NCBI GenBank assembly: GCA_011322005.1 | Contig: DROE01000327.1 | Location: forward strand, 1 to 8,143 | Source: Devosia sp. | GTDB taxonomy: Bacteria > Pseudomonadota > Alphaproteobacteria > Rhizobiales > Devosiaceae | Direction of reading: 5' to 3' | Length of the DNA stretch: 8,143 nucleotides | The notes under the pieces: model-generated | Databases searched by the model: none | The model's input: only the letters and a program-made list of their open reading frames with translations | Told to the model about the DNA's origin: nothing | Translations under genes and position numbers: made by a program | Shown here: positions 1 through 6,135 of the stretch, in pieces | Position numbering within the stretch: the first letter of the stretch is position 1 | Layout of the letters: each line of letters opens with the position of its first letter

Positions 1-1
1 C

Positions 2-955
2 AGCGTTCCCGCGGTGGTAAAGCGGATCAACAAGGCATTGCAGCGGGCCGATCAAATTCAGACAATGGAGAGATTTGACGGGCTGGAAACCACTGATCTT
101 GATTATTTTGTGCCCATTATCGCAGATGCGGAGGCCGGATTTGGCGGGGCGCTGAACGTGTTCGAGTTGATGAAGGCGATGATTGAAGCTGGTGCGGCGG
201 CGGTGCATTTTGAGGACCAGCTGGCTTCGGAAAAGAAATGCGGGCACTTGGGGGGCAAGGTTCTGGTGCCGACAAAGACGTTTGTCAAAACCCTGAATGC
301 GGCCCGGCTGGCCGCCGACGTGATGGGGGTGCCAACCCTGATTATGGCGCGCACCGATGCTGAAGCGGCGCGGCTCATCACCTCGGACGTGGACGAATAT
401 GATGCGCCCTTCATCACGGGGACACGTACCGAGGAAGGTTTTTACCAGATGAAAGGGGGATTTGAATGCGCCATTGCCCGCGGGCTGGCCTATGCCCCTT
501 ATGCCGACCTCATCTGGTGCGAGACTTCGACCCCTTCCCTTGCCGATGCGGCCCGGTTCGCCGAGGCCATCAAGCGCCAGTACCCCGAGCAGATGCTGGC
601 CTATAACTGCTCGCCTTCGTTCAACTGGGCTAAACATATGGGCGAATCGGAACTGGCAAAATTCCAGCGTGAGCTTGGGGCGATGGGCTATAAATATCAG
701 TTCATCACGCTGGCGGGTTTTCACAATCTGGCGCTTTCCACCTTCAATCTGGCGCGCAACTATGCCGCCGAGGGCATGAAAGCCTATAGCGCGTTGCAAC
801 AGGCCGAGTTCGGAGCCGAGGCCGACGGATTCAGCGCCATGCGTCATCAGCGCGAGGTTGGAACCTCGTATTTTGATGCGGTGTCGCTGGCTGTCGGACA
901 GGGCAAGTCCTCTACAATGGCCATGGCGGAGTCCACGGAGGCGGCGCAGTTTTGA
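2..955 (+). CDS. aceA: Isocitrate lyase, C-terminal three quarters (5' end outside window)
   Basis: Cleaves isocitrate to glyoxylate and succinate, the first committed step of the glyoxylate bypass, in the cytoplasm. The reading frame is open from base 2, so the gene starts before the window; the first visible residues (SVPAVVKRIN) match a point about 115 residues into the E. coli enzyme as I recall it. 317 residues are visible. The active-site signature KKCGHLGGK is present with its catalytic Cys at visible codon 80 (bases 239-241). The ADAEAGFGG metal/substrate loop, the NCSPSFNW substrate-binding segment and the FITLAG strand are also intact. The end STEAAQF resembles the E. coli STEESQF, so the C-terminus is complete and the protein is of the short (about 430 residue) type. 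It is followed by a terminator hairpin and then by malate synthase G, its pathway partner. The GTG at base 14 is internal, not a start. Identification is very secure. Confidence 0.97.
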   Translation, partial: SVPAVVKRINKALQRADQIQTMERFDGLETTDLDYFVPIIADAEAGFGGALNVFELMKAMIEAGAAAVHFEDQLASEKKCGHLGGKVLVPTKTFVKTLNAARLAADVMGVPTLIMARTDAEAARLITSDVDEYDAPFITGTRTEEGFYQMKGGFECAIARGLAYAPYADLIWCETSTPSLADAARFAEAIKRQYPEQMLAYNCSPSFNWAKHMGESELAKFQRELGAMGYKYQFITLAGFHNLALSTFNLARNYAAEGMKAYSALQQAEFGAEADGFSAMRHQREVGTSYFDAVSLAVGQGKSSTMAMAESTEAAQF

Positions 956-1020
956 AGCCGCACCGCCGATATTGTGGAATGCGGGTTCGGCACGCTGGAT
1001 AAAGCGGCGCAAAAAAGCTA

Positions 1021-1054
1021 AACGGGCCGGGAATATTTTCCGGCTCGTTTGTTT
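1021..1054 (+). terminator. Rho-independent terminator after aceA, probably bidirectional
   Basis: A 10-bp stem (1021-1030 with 1040-1049, all Watson-Crick except one G-U pair) encloses a 9-base loop. It is followed by the U-rich stretch TTTGTTT at 1048-1054 and preceded by a run of six A at 1011-1016, so it could also stop transcription coming from the right. It lies 65 bases after the aceA stop codon and ends only 14-18 bases before the glcB start. Confidence 0.75.
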
Positions 1055-1067
1055 CAAGGTTGCTTCC

Positions 1068-3242
1068 ATGACATTTTCCGCTCCGTCCAATCTCAGCGTT
1101 GACGAACAGTTCAGGAATTTTATCGAAAGCGAGGCGCTGCCCGGCACCGGCATTGAAGCCACACAGTTCTGGGACGGGCTGGGGGAGCTGGTGACAAAGT
1201 TGGGGCCGCGTAATCGGGAACTGCTGGCGGTTCGTGAGGAATTGCAGGAAAAAATCGACGCCTGGCACGAGGCAAACGGCCCCGTTGCCGTGGACCCGGC
1301 GGGCTATGAGGATTTTTTGCGCGAGATTGGCTATCTGGTTGAGGAACCGGGGGATTTTGAAATCAGCCCGAGGGAAATGGACCCGGAAATTACCAGCATT
1401 TGCGGGCCGCAACTGGTGGTGCCGGTATCCAACGCCCGCTATGCCCTGAACGCTGCCAATGCGCGCTGGGGCTCTTTGTTTGATGCACTTTATGGCACCG
1501 ATGCCATTTCGCGGGAAGGGGAACTGGTACCGGGAAAGGCGTTTAACCCGAAGCGGCGCGACGAGGTTTTTGCCCGGGCTGCGACCTGTCTTGACGAAGC
1601 TTTCCCCTTAAAAGGGGCCAGCCATGCCGACGTGGTGAAATACAGTATCGACCGCATTGAGGGGCGGGCGCAACTCTCCATGGAAACCGCCGGGGGCAGG
1701 GCGGCGCATCTGGCCGACAAAAATGCCTTTGCCGGTTATGCTTCGGACGGGGAAAAATTGCGCATTCTGCTGGTGCATAACGGGTTGCATATGGAACTGG
1801 TGGTTGATGGCGCAAGCAAAATCGGCTCGGCGCACCGGGCAGGGCTGTCCGACATCATTGTAGAGGCGGCGCTGAGCACCATTGAAGATTGCGAGGACAG
1901 TGTTGCTGCCGTTGATGCCTCCGACAAGGTGGGGGTCTATCGCAACTGGCTTGGCCTGATGCGGGGCGACCTCAGGGAAAGTTTTGAAAAGGGGGGTAAA
2001 ACGGTCGCGCGGGCGCTGAACCCGGACCGCACCTATGTGCGCCCGGACGGTTCGACGCTGACGCTCAAAGGCCGGGCGCTGTTGCTGGTGCGCAATGTGG
2101 GCCATCTGATGACCACGGGCATGGTGCTGGATGCGGAAGGGCGCGAGGCTGGTGAGGGTATAATCGACGCTGCTGTGACCAGCCTTTGTGCCCTGCACGA
2201 TTTGAAAAAAACCAAAGGTCCGCGCAACAGCACAACCGGCTCCATCTACATCGTCAAACCAAAGATGCACGGACCGGACGAAGTGCGACTGGCGTGCGAT
2301 ACATTCGGCCTTGTTGAAAAGATGCTGGGTCTGGCTCCCAACACGATCAAAATCGGCATCATGGATGAAGAACGGCGCACATCGGCCAACCTGAAAGCCT
2401 GCATATTCGCGGCCAGGGAGCGGTTGTTTTTCATCAATACCGGGTTTCTGGATCGCACGGGGGATGAAATCCACACCTCGCTGAAAGCTGGTCCGGTGCC
2501 GCCCAAAGCTGATATCAAGGCCGAAAAGTGGCTTGCAGCCTACGAGGACCGCAATGTGCTTGTCGGGCTGAAATGCGGGCTGTCGGGAAGAGCGCAAATC
2601 GGCAAGGGCATGTGGGCAATGCCCGATGAAATGGCCGACATGCTGGCGCAAAAAGGGGCCCAGCCCAATCAGGGGGCCAACTGCGCCTGGGTGCCTTCGC
2701 CAACCGCTGCGACCCTGCACGCGCTGCATTATCATGAAGTGGACGTGTTTGAGGCCCAGCGCCGTCGCCACAATGAAAAAACACCGGGGCTCTCCGAATT
2801 GTTCTCGATGCCGGTGATTGACGGAGCCAGCCTGAACAAAGAACAAATTGCCCGTGAGCTTGACAATAATGCGCAAGGGATTCTGGGTTATGTGGTGCGC
2901 TGGATCGACCAGGGGGTGGGCTGTTCCAAGGTGCCCGACATCAACGATGTGGGGCTGATGGAGGATCGGGCGACCTTGCGCATCTCCTCCCAGCATATTG
3001 CCAACTGGCTGATGCACTCGGTGGTCAGCAAGGAACAGGTCAGGGCCTGTTTTGAACGCATGGCCGAGGTGGTGGATGCTCAGAACGCGGGCGATGTGGC
3101 TTATGAAAAGATGACGGGCAATTTTGAAACTTCGCTGGCGTTCAAGGCGGCGCTGGAACTGGCGCTTGAGGGCGCAAACCAGCCCTCGGGATATACCGAA
3201 CCCATTTTGCACCGGGCCCGGCTGGAAAAGAAGGCGGGCTAA
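1068..3242 (+). CDS. glcB: Malate synthase G
   Basis: Condenses glyoxylate with acetyl-CoA to give malate and CoA, the second step of the glyoxylate bypass; a cytoplasmic, Mg-dependent, monomeric enzyme in this family. The product is 724 residues, essentially the family length (E. coli 723). Family blocks appear in order: LPGTGIE near residue 24, GPQLVVPVSNARYALNAANA near 110, STIEDCEDSVAAVDA near 270, RNVGHLMTTG with the catalytic Arg at 342, IMDEERRTS with Glu434, FLDRTGDE with Asp462, and VGLMEDRATLRISSQ with Asp633. Glu434 and Asp462 are spaced like the E. coli Mg ligands Glu427/Asp455, and Asp633 matches the general base Asp631. The frame is open upstream into aceA, but family similarity begins at the ATG at 1068, with a weak AAGG (1056-1059) eight bases before it. 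The start is crowded against the upstream terminator, so its promoter is unclear. Confidence 0.97.
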   Translation: MTFSAPSNLSVDEQFRNFIESEALPGTGIEATQFWDGLGELVTKLGPRNRELLAVREELQEKIDAWHEANGPVAVDPAGYEDFLREIGYLVEEPGDFEISPREMDPEITSICGPQLVVPVSNARYALNAANARWGSLFDALYGTDAISREGELVPGKAFNPKRRDEVFARAATCLDEAFPLKGASHADVVKYSIDRIEGRAQLSMETAGGRAAHLADKNAFAGYASDGEKLRILLVHNGLHMELVVDGASKIGSAHRAGLSDIIVEAALSTIEDCEDSVAAVDASDKVGVYRNWLGLMRGDLRESFEKGGKTVARALNPDRTYVRPDGSTLTLKGRALLLVRNVGHLMTTGMVLDAEGREAGEGIIDAAVTSLCALHDLKKTKGPRNSTTGSIYIVKPKMHGPDEVRLACDTFGLVEKMLGLAPNTIKIGIMDEERRTSANLKACIFAARERLFFINTGFLDRTGDEIHTSLKAGPVPPKADIKAEKWLAAYEDRNVLVGLKCGLSGRAQIGKGMWAMPDEMADMLAQKGAQPNQGANCAWVPSPTAATLHALHYHEVDVFEAQRRRHNEKTPGLSELFSMPVIDGASLNKEQIARELDNNAQGILGYVVRWIDQGVGCSKVPDINDVGLMEDRATLRISSQHIANWLMHSVVSKEQVRACFERMAEVVDAQNAGDVAYEKMTGNFETSLAFKAALELALEGANQPSGYTEPILHRARLEKKAG

Positions 3243-3246
3243 GCCT

Positions 3247-3282
3247 CCTCACCCCGGCCCTCTCCCCGGGGGGAAAGGGGGG
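3247..3282. repeat. GC-rich intergenic palindromic repeat (REP-like)
   Basis: Directly after glcB, a C-rich stretch (3251-3267) runs into a G-rich stretch (3268-3282) separated by short A tracts, giving an imperfect self-complementary unit around the CCCCGGGG at 3264-3271. The opening CTCACCCCGGCCCTCTCCCC resembles a short intergenic repeat that I recognise from many proteobacterial genomes, where it is often mistranslated as HPGPLPG-type peptides. Only one copy is seen in this window, so repeat status rests on recall. Confidence 0.5.
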
Positions 3283-3300
3283 AAGGCTCCCCTCGTTTTT
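3277..3300 (+). terminator. Probable rho-independent terminator of glcB
   Basis: GGGGGG (3277-3282) can pair with CTCCCC (3287-3292), including one G-U pair, around the tetraloop AAGG. Five T residues follow at 3296-3300. It starts 35 bases after the glcB stop and uses the right half of the GC-rich repeat as its stem, so the repeat may double as the terminator. Confidence 0.5.
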
Positions 3301-3342
3301 CGAGATGGTCTTTTGCCCCGGCGCGCATGAGGGATATGGCCG

Positions 3343-3372
3343 TTGCCCGATTATTGCAAAGCGCGCTATGCT
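3343..3372 (+). promoter_or_regulatory. Candidate sigma-70-type promoter for the alpha/beta-hydrolase
   Basis: TTGCCC (3343-3348) and TATGCT (3367-3372) each match four of six consensus positions and are 18 bases apart. The pair lies downstream of the glcB terminator and about 39 bases before the hydrolase start, which is the expected place. The call is by eye only; such matches also occur by chance. Confidence 0.35.
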
Positions 3373-3398
3373 GGGCGGACCTGTGACGAAATCACCCC

Positions 3399-3405
3399 GG
3401 GGAGG
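3399..3405 (+). promoter_or_regulatory. Strong ribosome binding site that decides the hydrolase start
   Basis: GGGGAGG lies five bases before the ATG at 3411. An in-frame GTG at 3408 is only two bases away and an ATG at 3406 is out of frame, so 3411 is the best start. Confidence 0.75.
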
Positions 3406-3410
3406 ATGTG

Positions 3411-4184
3411 ATGGGATTGCCGCCGCTGGTTCTTATCCATGGCATGTGGAGCAGGCCCGACGTATGGGAAAATTATCGCGTGGTCTTTGAGGGAGCGGGT
3501 TTTGAAACCCATGTTCCGGCCCTCAGGTTTCACGATGTGGAGCCGCACGGACCGGAGCCAGAGGGCATCGGCACGGTCAGTCTGGTGGACTATGCGGATG
3601 ATTTGCAATCGCTGATTGAAGGGCTGGACGAAAAACCGGTTCTGGTGGGGCATTCCATGGGGGGCTTGCTGGCGCTGATGCTGGTGGCGCGCGGGCTTGC
3701 CCGGGCGGGTGTGTTACTGACACCGGCGCCGGGGGCGGGTGTGCTGGTCCTCCAACCCAGCGCGATCAGGGTATTCCTGCGCACTCTGCTGACCTGGGGG
3801 TTCTGGCGCAAGGGCACGTTCCCGACCTACAAGGAAGTGCGTCAGGGCATTTTGAACAATGTCAGCGAAGTGGAGGCGCGCGACCTTTATGGCCAGATGG
3901 TCTGGGAATCGGGGCGGGCCACCTTTGAGATCGCCAACTGGTTCCTGGATTTCAAAAGGGGGTCCGCTGTGCCCTATGGGGACATAGATATGCCCCTGTT
4001 AATCATCGGCGCTGCCAAAGACCGGATTACTCCGGTGTCGGTGGTCGGGGCAATGGCCAAACGGCTCTCCCACACGGCGACCTTTGAGGTTCTGCCCGAC
4101 AACGCCCATTGGGTGCTGGGAGAAAAGGGGTGGGAAAAAATCGCTGAACGCTGTGTCGAATGGATAAAACAGACTGTCGCCTGA
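3411..4184 (+). CDS. Alpha/beta-hydrolase fold protein (esterase-like, substrate unknown)
   Basis: A 257-residue single-domain alpha/beta-hydrolase, probably cytoplasmic as no signal peptide or membrane segment is visible. The oxyanion-hole motif HGMW is at residues 10-13. The nucleophile elbow GHSMGG carries Ser82, the acid is probably Asp204 in GAAKDRITPV, and the catalytic His is His233 in DNAHWVLGE, so the triad is complete and in the usual order. A less conserved stretch between about residues 115 and 185 is where the cap domain normally sits. The sequence is of the general esterase/lipase/haloperoxidase-like group; nothing visible fixes the substrate. It appears to be a single-gene unit, with a candidate promoter and a strong ribosome binding site in front and convergent genes behind. 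It is unrelated in sequence to the two larger hydrolases on the minus strand beyond the shared fold. Confidence 0.9.
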   Translation: MGLPPLVLIHGMWSRPDVWENYRVVFEGAGFETHVPALRFHDVEPHGPEPEGIGTVSLVDYADDLQSLIEGLDEKPVLVGHSMGGLLALMLVARGLARAGVLLTPAPGAGVLVLQPSAIRVFLRTLLTWGFWRKGTFPTYKEVRQGILNNVSEVEARDLYGQMVWESGRATFEIANWFLDFKRGSAVPYGDIDMPLLIIGAAKDRITPVSVVGAMAKRLSHTATFEVLPDNAHWVLGEKGWEKIAERCVEWIKQTVA

Positions 4185-4259
4185 GGGGTGGGCAGACCCC
4201 GGATCAGGTTCGGAGCCAAGTCTGCAAGGGGCTTGAGGTCCCGGCTCGGCGGCCGGGAC
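4185..4259. repeat. Palindromic intergenic repeat cluster between convergent genes
   Basis: Three inverted-repeat units follow the hydrolase stop codon at once. GGGGT/ACCCC (4185-4189 with 4196-4200) has a six-base loop. An imperfect unit, CCCCGGATCAGGTTCGGAG (4197-4215), resembles a degenerate copy of the palindromic CCCCGGATCAAGTCCGGGG repeat that I recall from rhizobial and related genomes. A perfect 8-bp stem, GTCCCGGC with GCCGGGAC (4238-4245 with 4252-4259), has a six-base loop. None has a T run, so none is a classic terminator, though the RNA structures may protect 3' ends. The rest of the gap, 4260-4394, holds no gene, and I see only a weak TGACGT/ACGTCA inverted pair (4299-4304, 4324-4329). 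Confidence 0.5.
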
Positions 4260-4394
4260 GGTGCGGGATGTTCTGACTGCGCGTTGCCGGCAGCTATCTG
4301 ACGTCCCTTACACCTGCTCGCCAACGTCACTTCACCGGAAAACTGGGTCCAGCCCGCGCCTGCGCAGAATGGATGAGTTTAACGGGTCCTGAAC

Positions 4395-6080
4395 CTATAT
4401 TTTGCAGACCGGCAGGGAGACAGCGCTCGGGTATTCCTTGCCGTGGAAAATCTCCTGGTCGGCGGCAACCATTTTTGTCGCGGTGCCGATGGGTTCGTCC
4501 GTTCCAAGATTGCGGGCAAAGCGGGGATGGGCACCGGAGGAGACCTGAAGCCGGATGCGGTGGCCCTTGAGGAAAGTGTGAGCACAGGCGTGCAGGGGAA
4601 ATTCCAGTCTGCATACGCCCTTTGCATCGGGGCTGAATTTGCCCGGTTTCATGCGCATGATGGCATCGGAAATGTTGGTGGAGACGCCATGCAGGTCCAC
4701 ATCGCACAGGCGGACAAAGAAGTCGGTGTGTTCAAGGGATGAACGCACATAAAGCACAATCCGGGCGTTGCCGATTATGACAAGGTCCTGGTGAAGGGGT
4801 GCGCAGGTGAAGGTGCGCACATCGGCACGGGCCTCCAGTTTTTCGTTGTCGCGGGCCCCGGCCCCGACAAAGGCGAATATGGCTCCGCCGATATTGGGGG
4901 TTGGGTCGGCGGGGTCGTAGCGATAGCTGGTCGAGCCGGGCGGTGTGCCGGGCTCCAACCCCAAAAAATCCGCTTCGCGCAGAAAAAATGTTTCCGGGCT
5001 GGTCGGGGCGGGGGGGAACGTGTCGCTTTCCAGCCATTTTTCTGAACCTGAAATATAGATGCGTACGGGTTTCTTGCGCAGGGCGTGCTTTTGGCCGAGC
5101 AGGTGGGCGCTCATCCAGGAAAGGGTCTGGGAGAGGCAGGCCCCCTGCAATTCATTATCCGTATGGGTCCAGCGGCCAATAGTCAGGTGCGGAGTGTGGC
5201 CCGCGGCAACCAGGCGCTGATAGTCGGCCAGATGCTCGTCGAGCATCAAGTCATACCAGCCGGTGACAAAGCAGTTGGGGGGGGTGTTTTCGTCCAGGCG
5301 CTGTGTGTGCCTACGTGCGTCCCAGAAGGGGGGATTGTCGATGGCCTGTTCAAACCACTGACGCCAGAAGGGCGAAACCTTGCCAATTGCTGCGACATCG
5401 GCTTCGGCCAGGGGCAATTGCATGGCAATGGATTTTGTGCGCCGCTCCACATCGCCGGTGGCCATGCGCAGGGTCATGCCGAACAGTTCGCTATCCAGCC
5501 CGTCAACGGTTTGCAGCCAGCTCAGCCAGAGTTGCAGGGAAAAGGCGTCATTGGGAAAGACGATGCTCTGAAAGTCCGAGGAGGTGGATTTTGCCGAAAT
5601 GGCTGCGCCCTGAGGCAGCGCGTCGCAAATCGCCCATTGGGCATATCCGAGATAGGAGGGGCCGGTCGTGCCAAGGCGGCCATCGAACCAGTCCTGCTGT
5701 TTTATCCACTCAAGGGTGGCAAGGCCATCTTCGCGCTCGTTGACCAGCGGGTTGAACTCTCCCCCTGAGCCATCGGTGCCCCGGCAGGCCTGCAGCACCG
5801 TACGAAATCCGTGTTCGGCGTAAATCTGGGCGACAACACCAAAGCCAAACCTGCCATAGGGGGTGCGCATGACAAGGGTGGGGTGGCCCCCCTTGTCTTT
5901 TGGCGTATAGATGTCGGTTAGCAGGGCAATACCGTCTGCGGCCGGGACCTCAATATTGCGCTGTGTGCGCACGCCAAAACGGGCCGGGGGAAGAGAGTAC
6001 ATCTGGTGGACGAACTGGGAGGCGATGCCGGCGCCCAGCGGAAACAGTTCATCGGTCAGACGATCGAGCGGCTTTTTCAT
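4395..6080 (-). CDS. CocE/NonD-family serine hydrolase, second tandem copy
   Basis: A 561-residue member of the CocE/X-Pro dipeptidyl-peptidase (S15-like) acyl hydrolases, which cut ester or amide bonds; the substrate here is unknown. The alpha/beta-hydrolase core covers roughly residues 40-330. It shows the oxyanion Tyr75 in RTPY, the block QACRGTDGS (97-105), nucleophile Ser142 in GPSYLGYAQWA, Asp277 in TGWYDLML and His306 in GRWTHTDNE, matching Ser117/Asp259/His287 and Tyr44 of cocaine esterase as I recall them. The C-terminal part, about 385-561, is the jelly-roll PepX_C-type domain (YRYDPADPTPNIGG, RLQVSSGAHPRFARN). No convincing signal peptide. It lies 55 bases after a clear paralog and is probably co-transcribed with it. 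The N-terminus is some 15-20 residues longer than the paralog's. AGGGAG (6093-6098) is a rather distant ribosome binding site, 12 bases from the ATG, and it lies in a small hairpin. Confidence 0.92.
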   Translation of the reverse strand: MKKPLDRLTDELFPLGAGIASQFVHQMYSLPPARFGVRTQRNIEVPAADGIALLTDIYTPKDKGGHPTLVMRTPYGRFGFGVVAQIYAEHGFRTVLQACRGTDGSGGEFNPLVNEREDGLATLEWIKQQDWFDGRLGTTGPSYLGYAQWAICDALPQGAAISAKSTSSDFQSIVFPNDAFSLQLWLSWLQTVDGLDSELFGMTLRMATGDVERRTKSIAMQLPLAEADVAAIGKVSPFWRQWFEQAIDNPPFWDARRHTQRLDENTPPNCFVTGWYDLMLDEHLADYQRLVAAGHTPHLTIGRWTHTDNELQGACLSQTLSWMSAHLLGQKHALRKKPVRIYISGSEKWLESDTFPPAPTSPETFFLREADFLGLEPGTPPGSTSYRYDPADPTPNIGGAIFAFVGAGARDNEKLEARADVRTFTCAPLHQDLVIIGNARIVLYVRSSLEHTDFFVRLCDVDLHGVSTNISDAIMRMKPGKFSPDAKGVCRLEFPLHACAHTFLKGHRIRLQVSSGAHPRFARNLGTDEPIGTATKMVAADQEIFHGKEYPSAVSLPVCKI

Positions 6081-6093
6081 CTATCAACTCTGC

Positions 6094-6108
6094 TCCCTTT
6101 TGCAGGGA
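6094..6108 (-). promoter_or_regulatory. Small hairpin overlapping the ribosome binding site of the second CocE-type gene
   Basis: TCCCT and AGGGA (6094-6098 and 6104-6108) form a 5-bp stem with a five-base loop. On the minus strand the downstream arm includes most of the AGGGAG ribosome binding site at 6093-6098. The stem is short, so any effect on translation is an inference. Confidence 0.3.
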
Positions 6109-6135
6109 AGGGCTGTGGGCAAGATATTCCAAGCG

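Noticed and set aside
103..417. Minus-strand open frame of 104 codons inside aceA
   Set aside because: It lies wholly within conserved isocitrate lyase coding sequence and has no recognisable features.
972..1003. Promoter-like TTGTGG and GATAAA before glcB
   Set aside because: The boxes are 20 bases apart and match poorly, so this is too weak to list as a promoter, although a glcB promoter could lie in this stretch.
858..1067. In-frame upstream extension of glcB reaching back into aceA
   Set aside because: It would add 70 residues that overlap the aceA end and include the terminator; family similarity starts at the ATG at 1068.
1608..3212. Long open frame (534 codons) on the minus strand opposite glcB
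   Set aside because: It is exactly antisense to a well-matched enzyme gene and its translation has no recognisable domain. GC-rich coding DNA often leaves such frames open.
4299..4329. TGACGT and ACGTCA inverted pair with 19-base spacing
   Set aside because: Six-base arms at this distance are expected by chance, and nothing nearby suggests a regulated start.
4330..4394. Possible terminator for the minus-strand hydrolase operon
   Set aside because: Only 3-4 bp stems could be found near the TTTT at minus-strand positions around 4338-4341, too weak to call.
5085..5768. Plus-strand open frame (227 codons) opposite the second CocE-type gene, and similar frames at 5911-6831 and 7261-7821
   Set aside because: These are antisense shadows of the hydrolase genes. 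The two copies give similar shadow peptides only because the real genes are paralogous.
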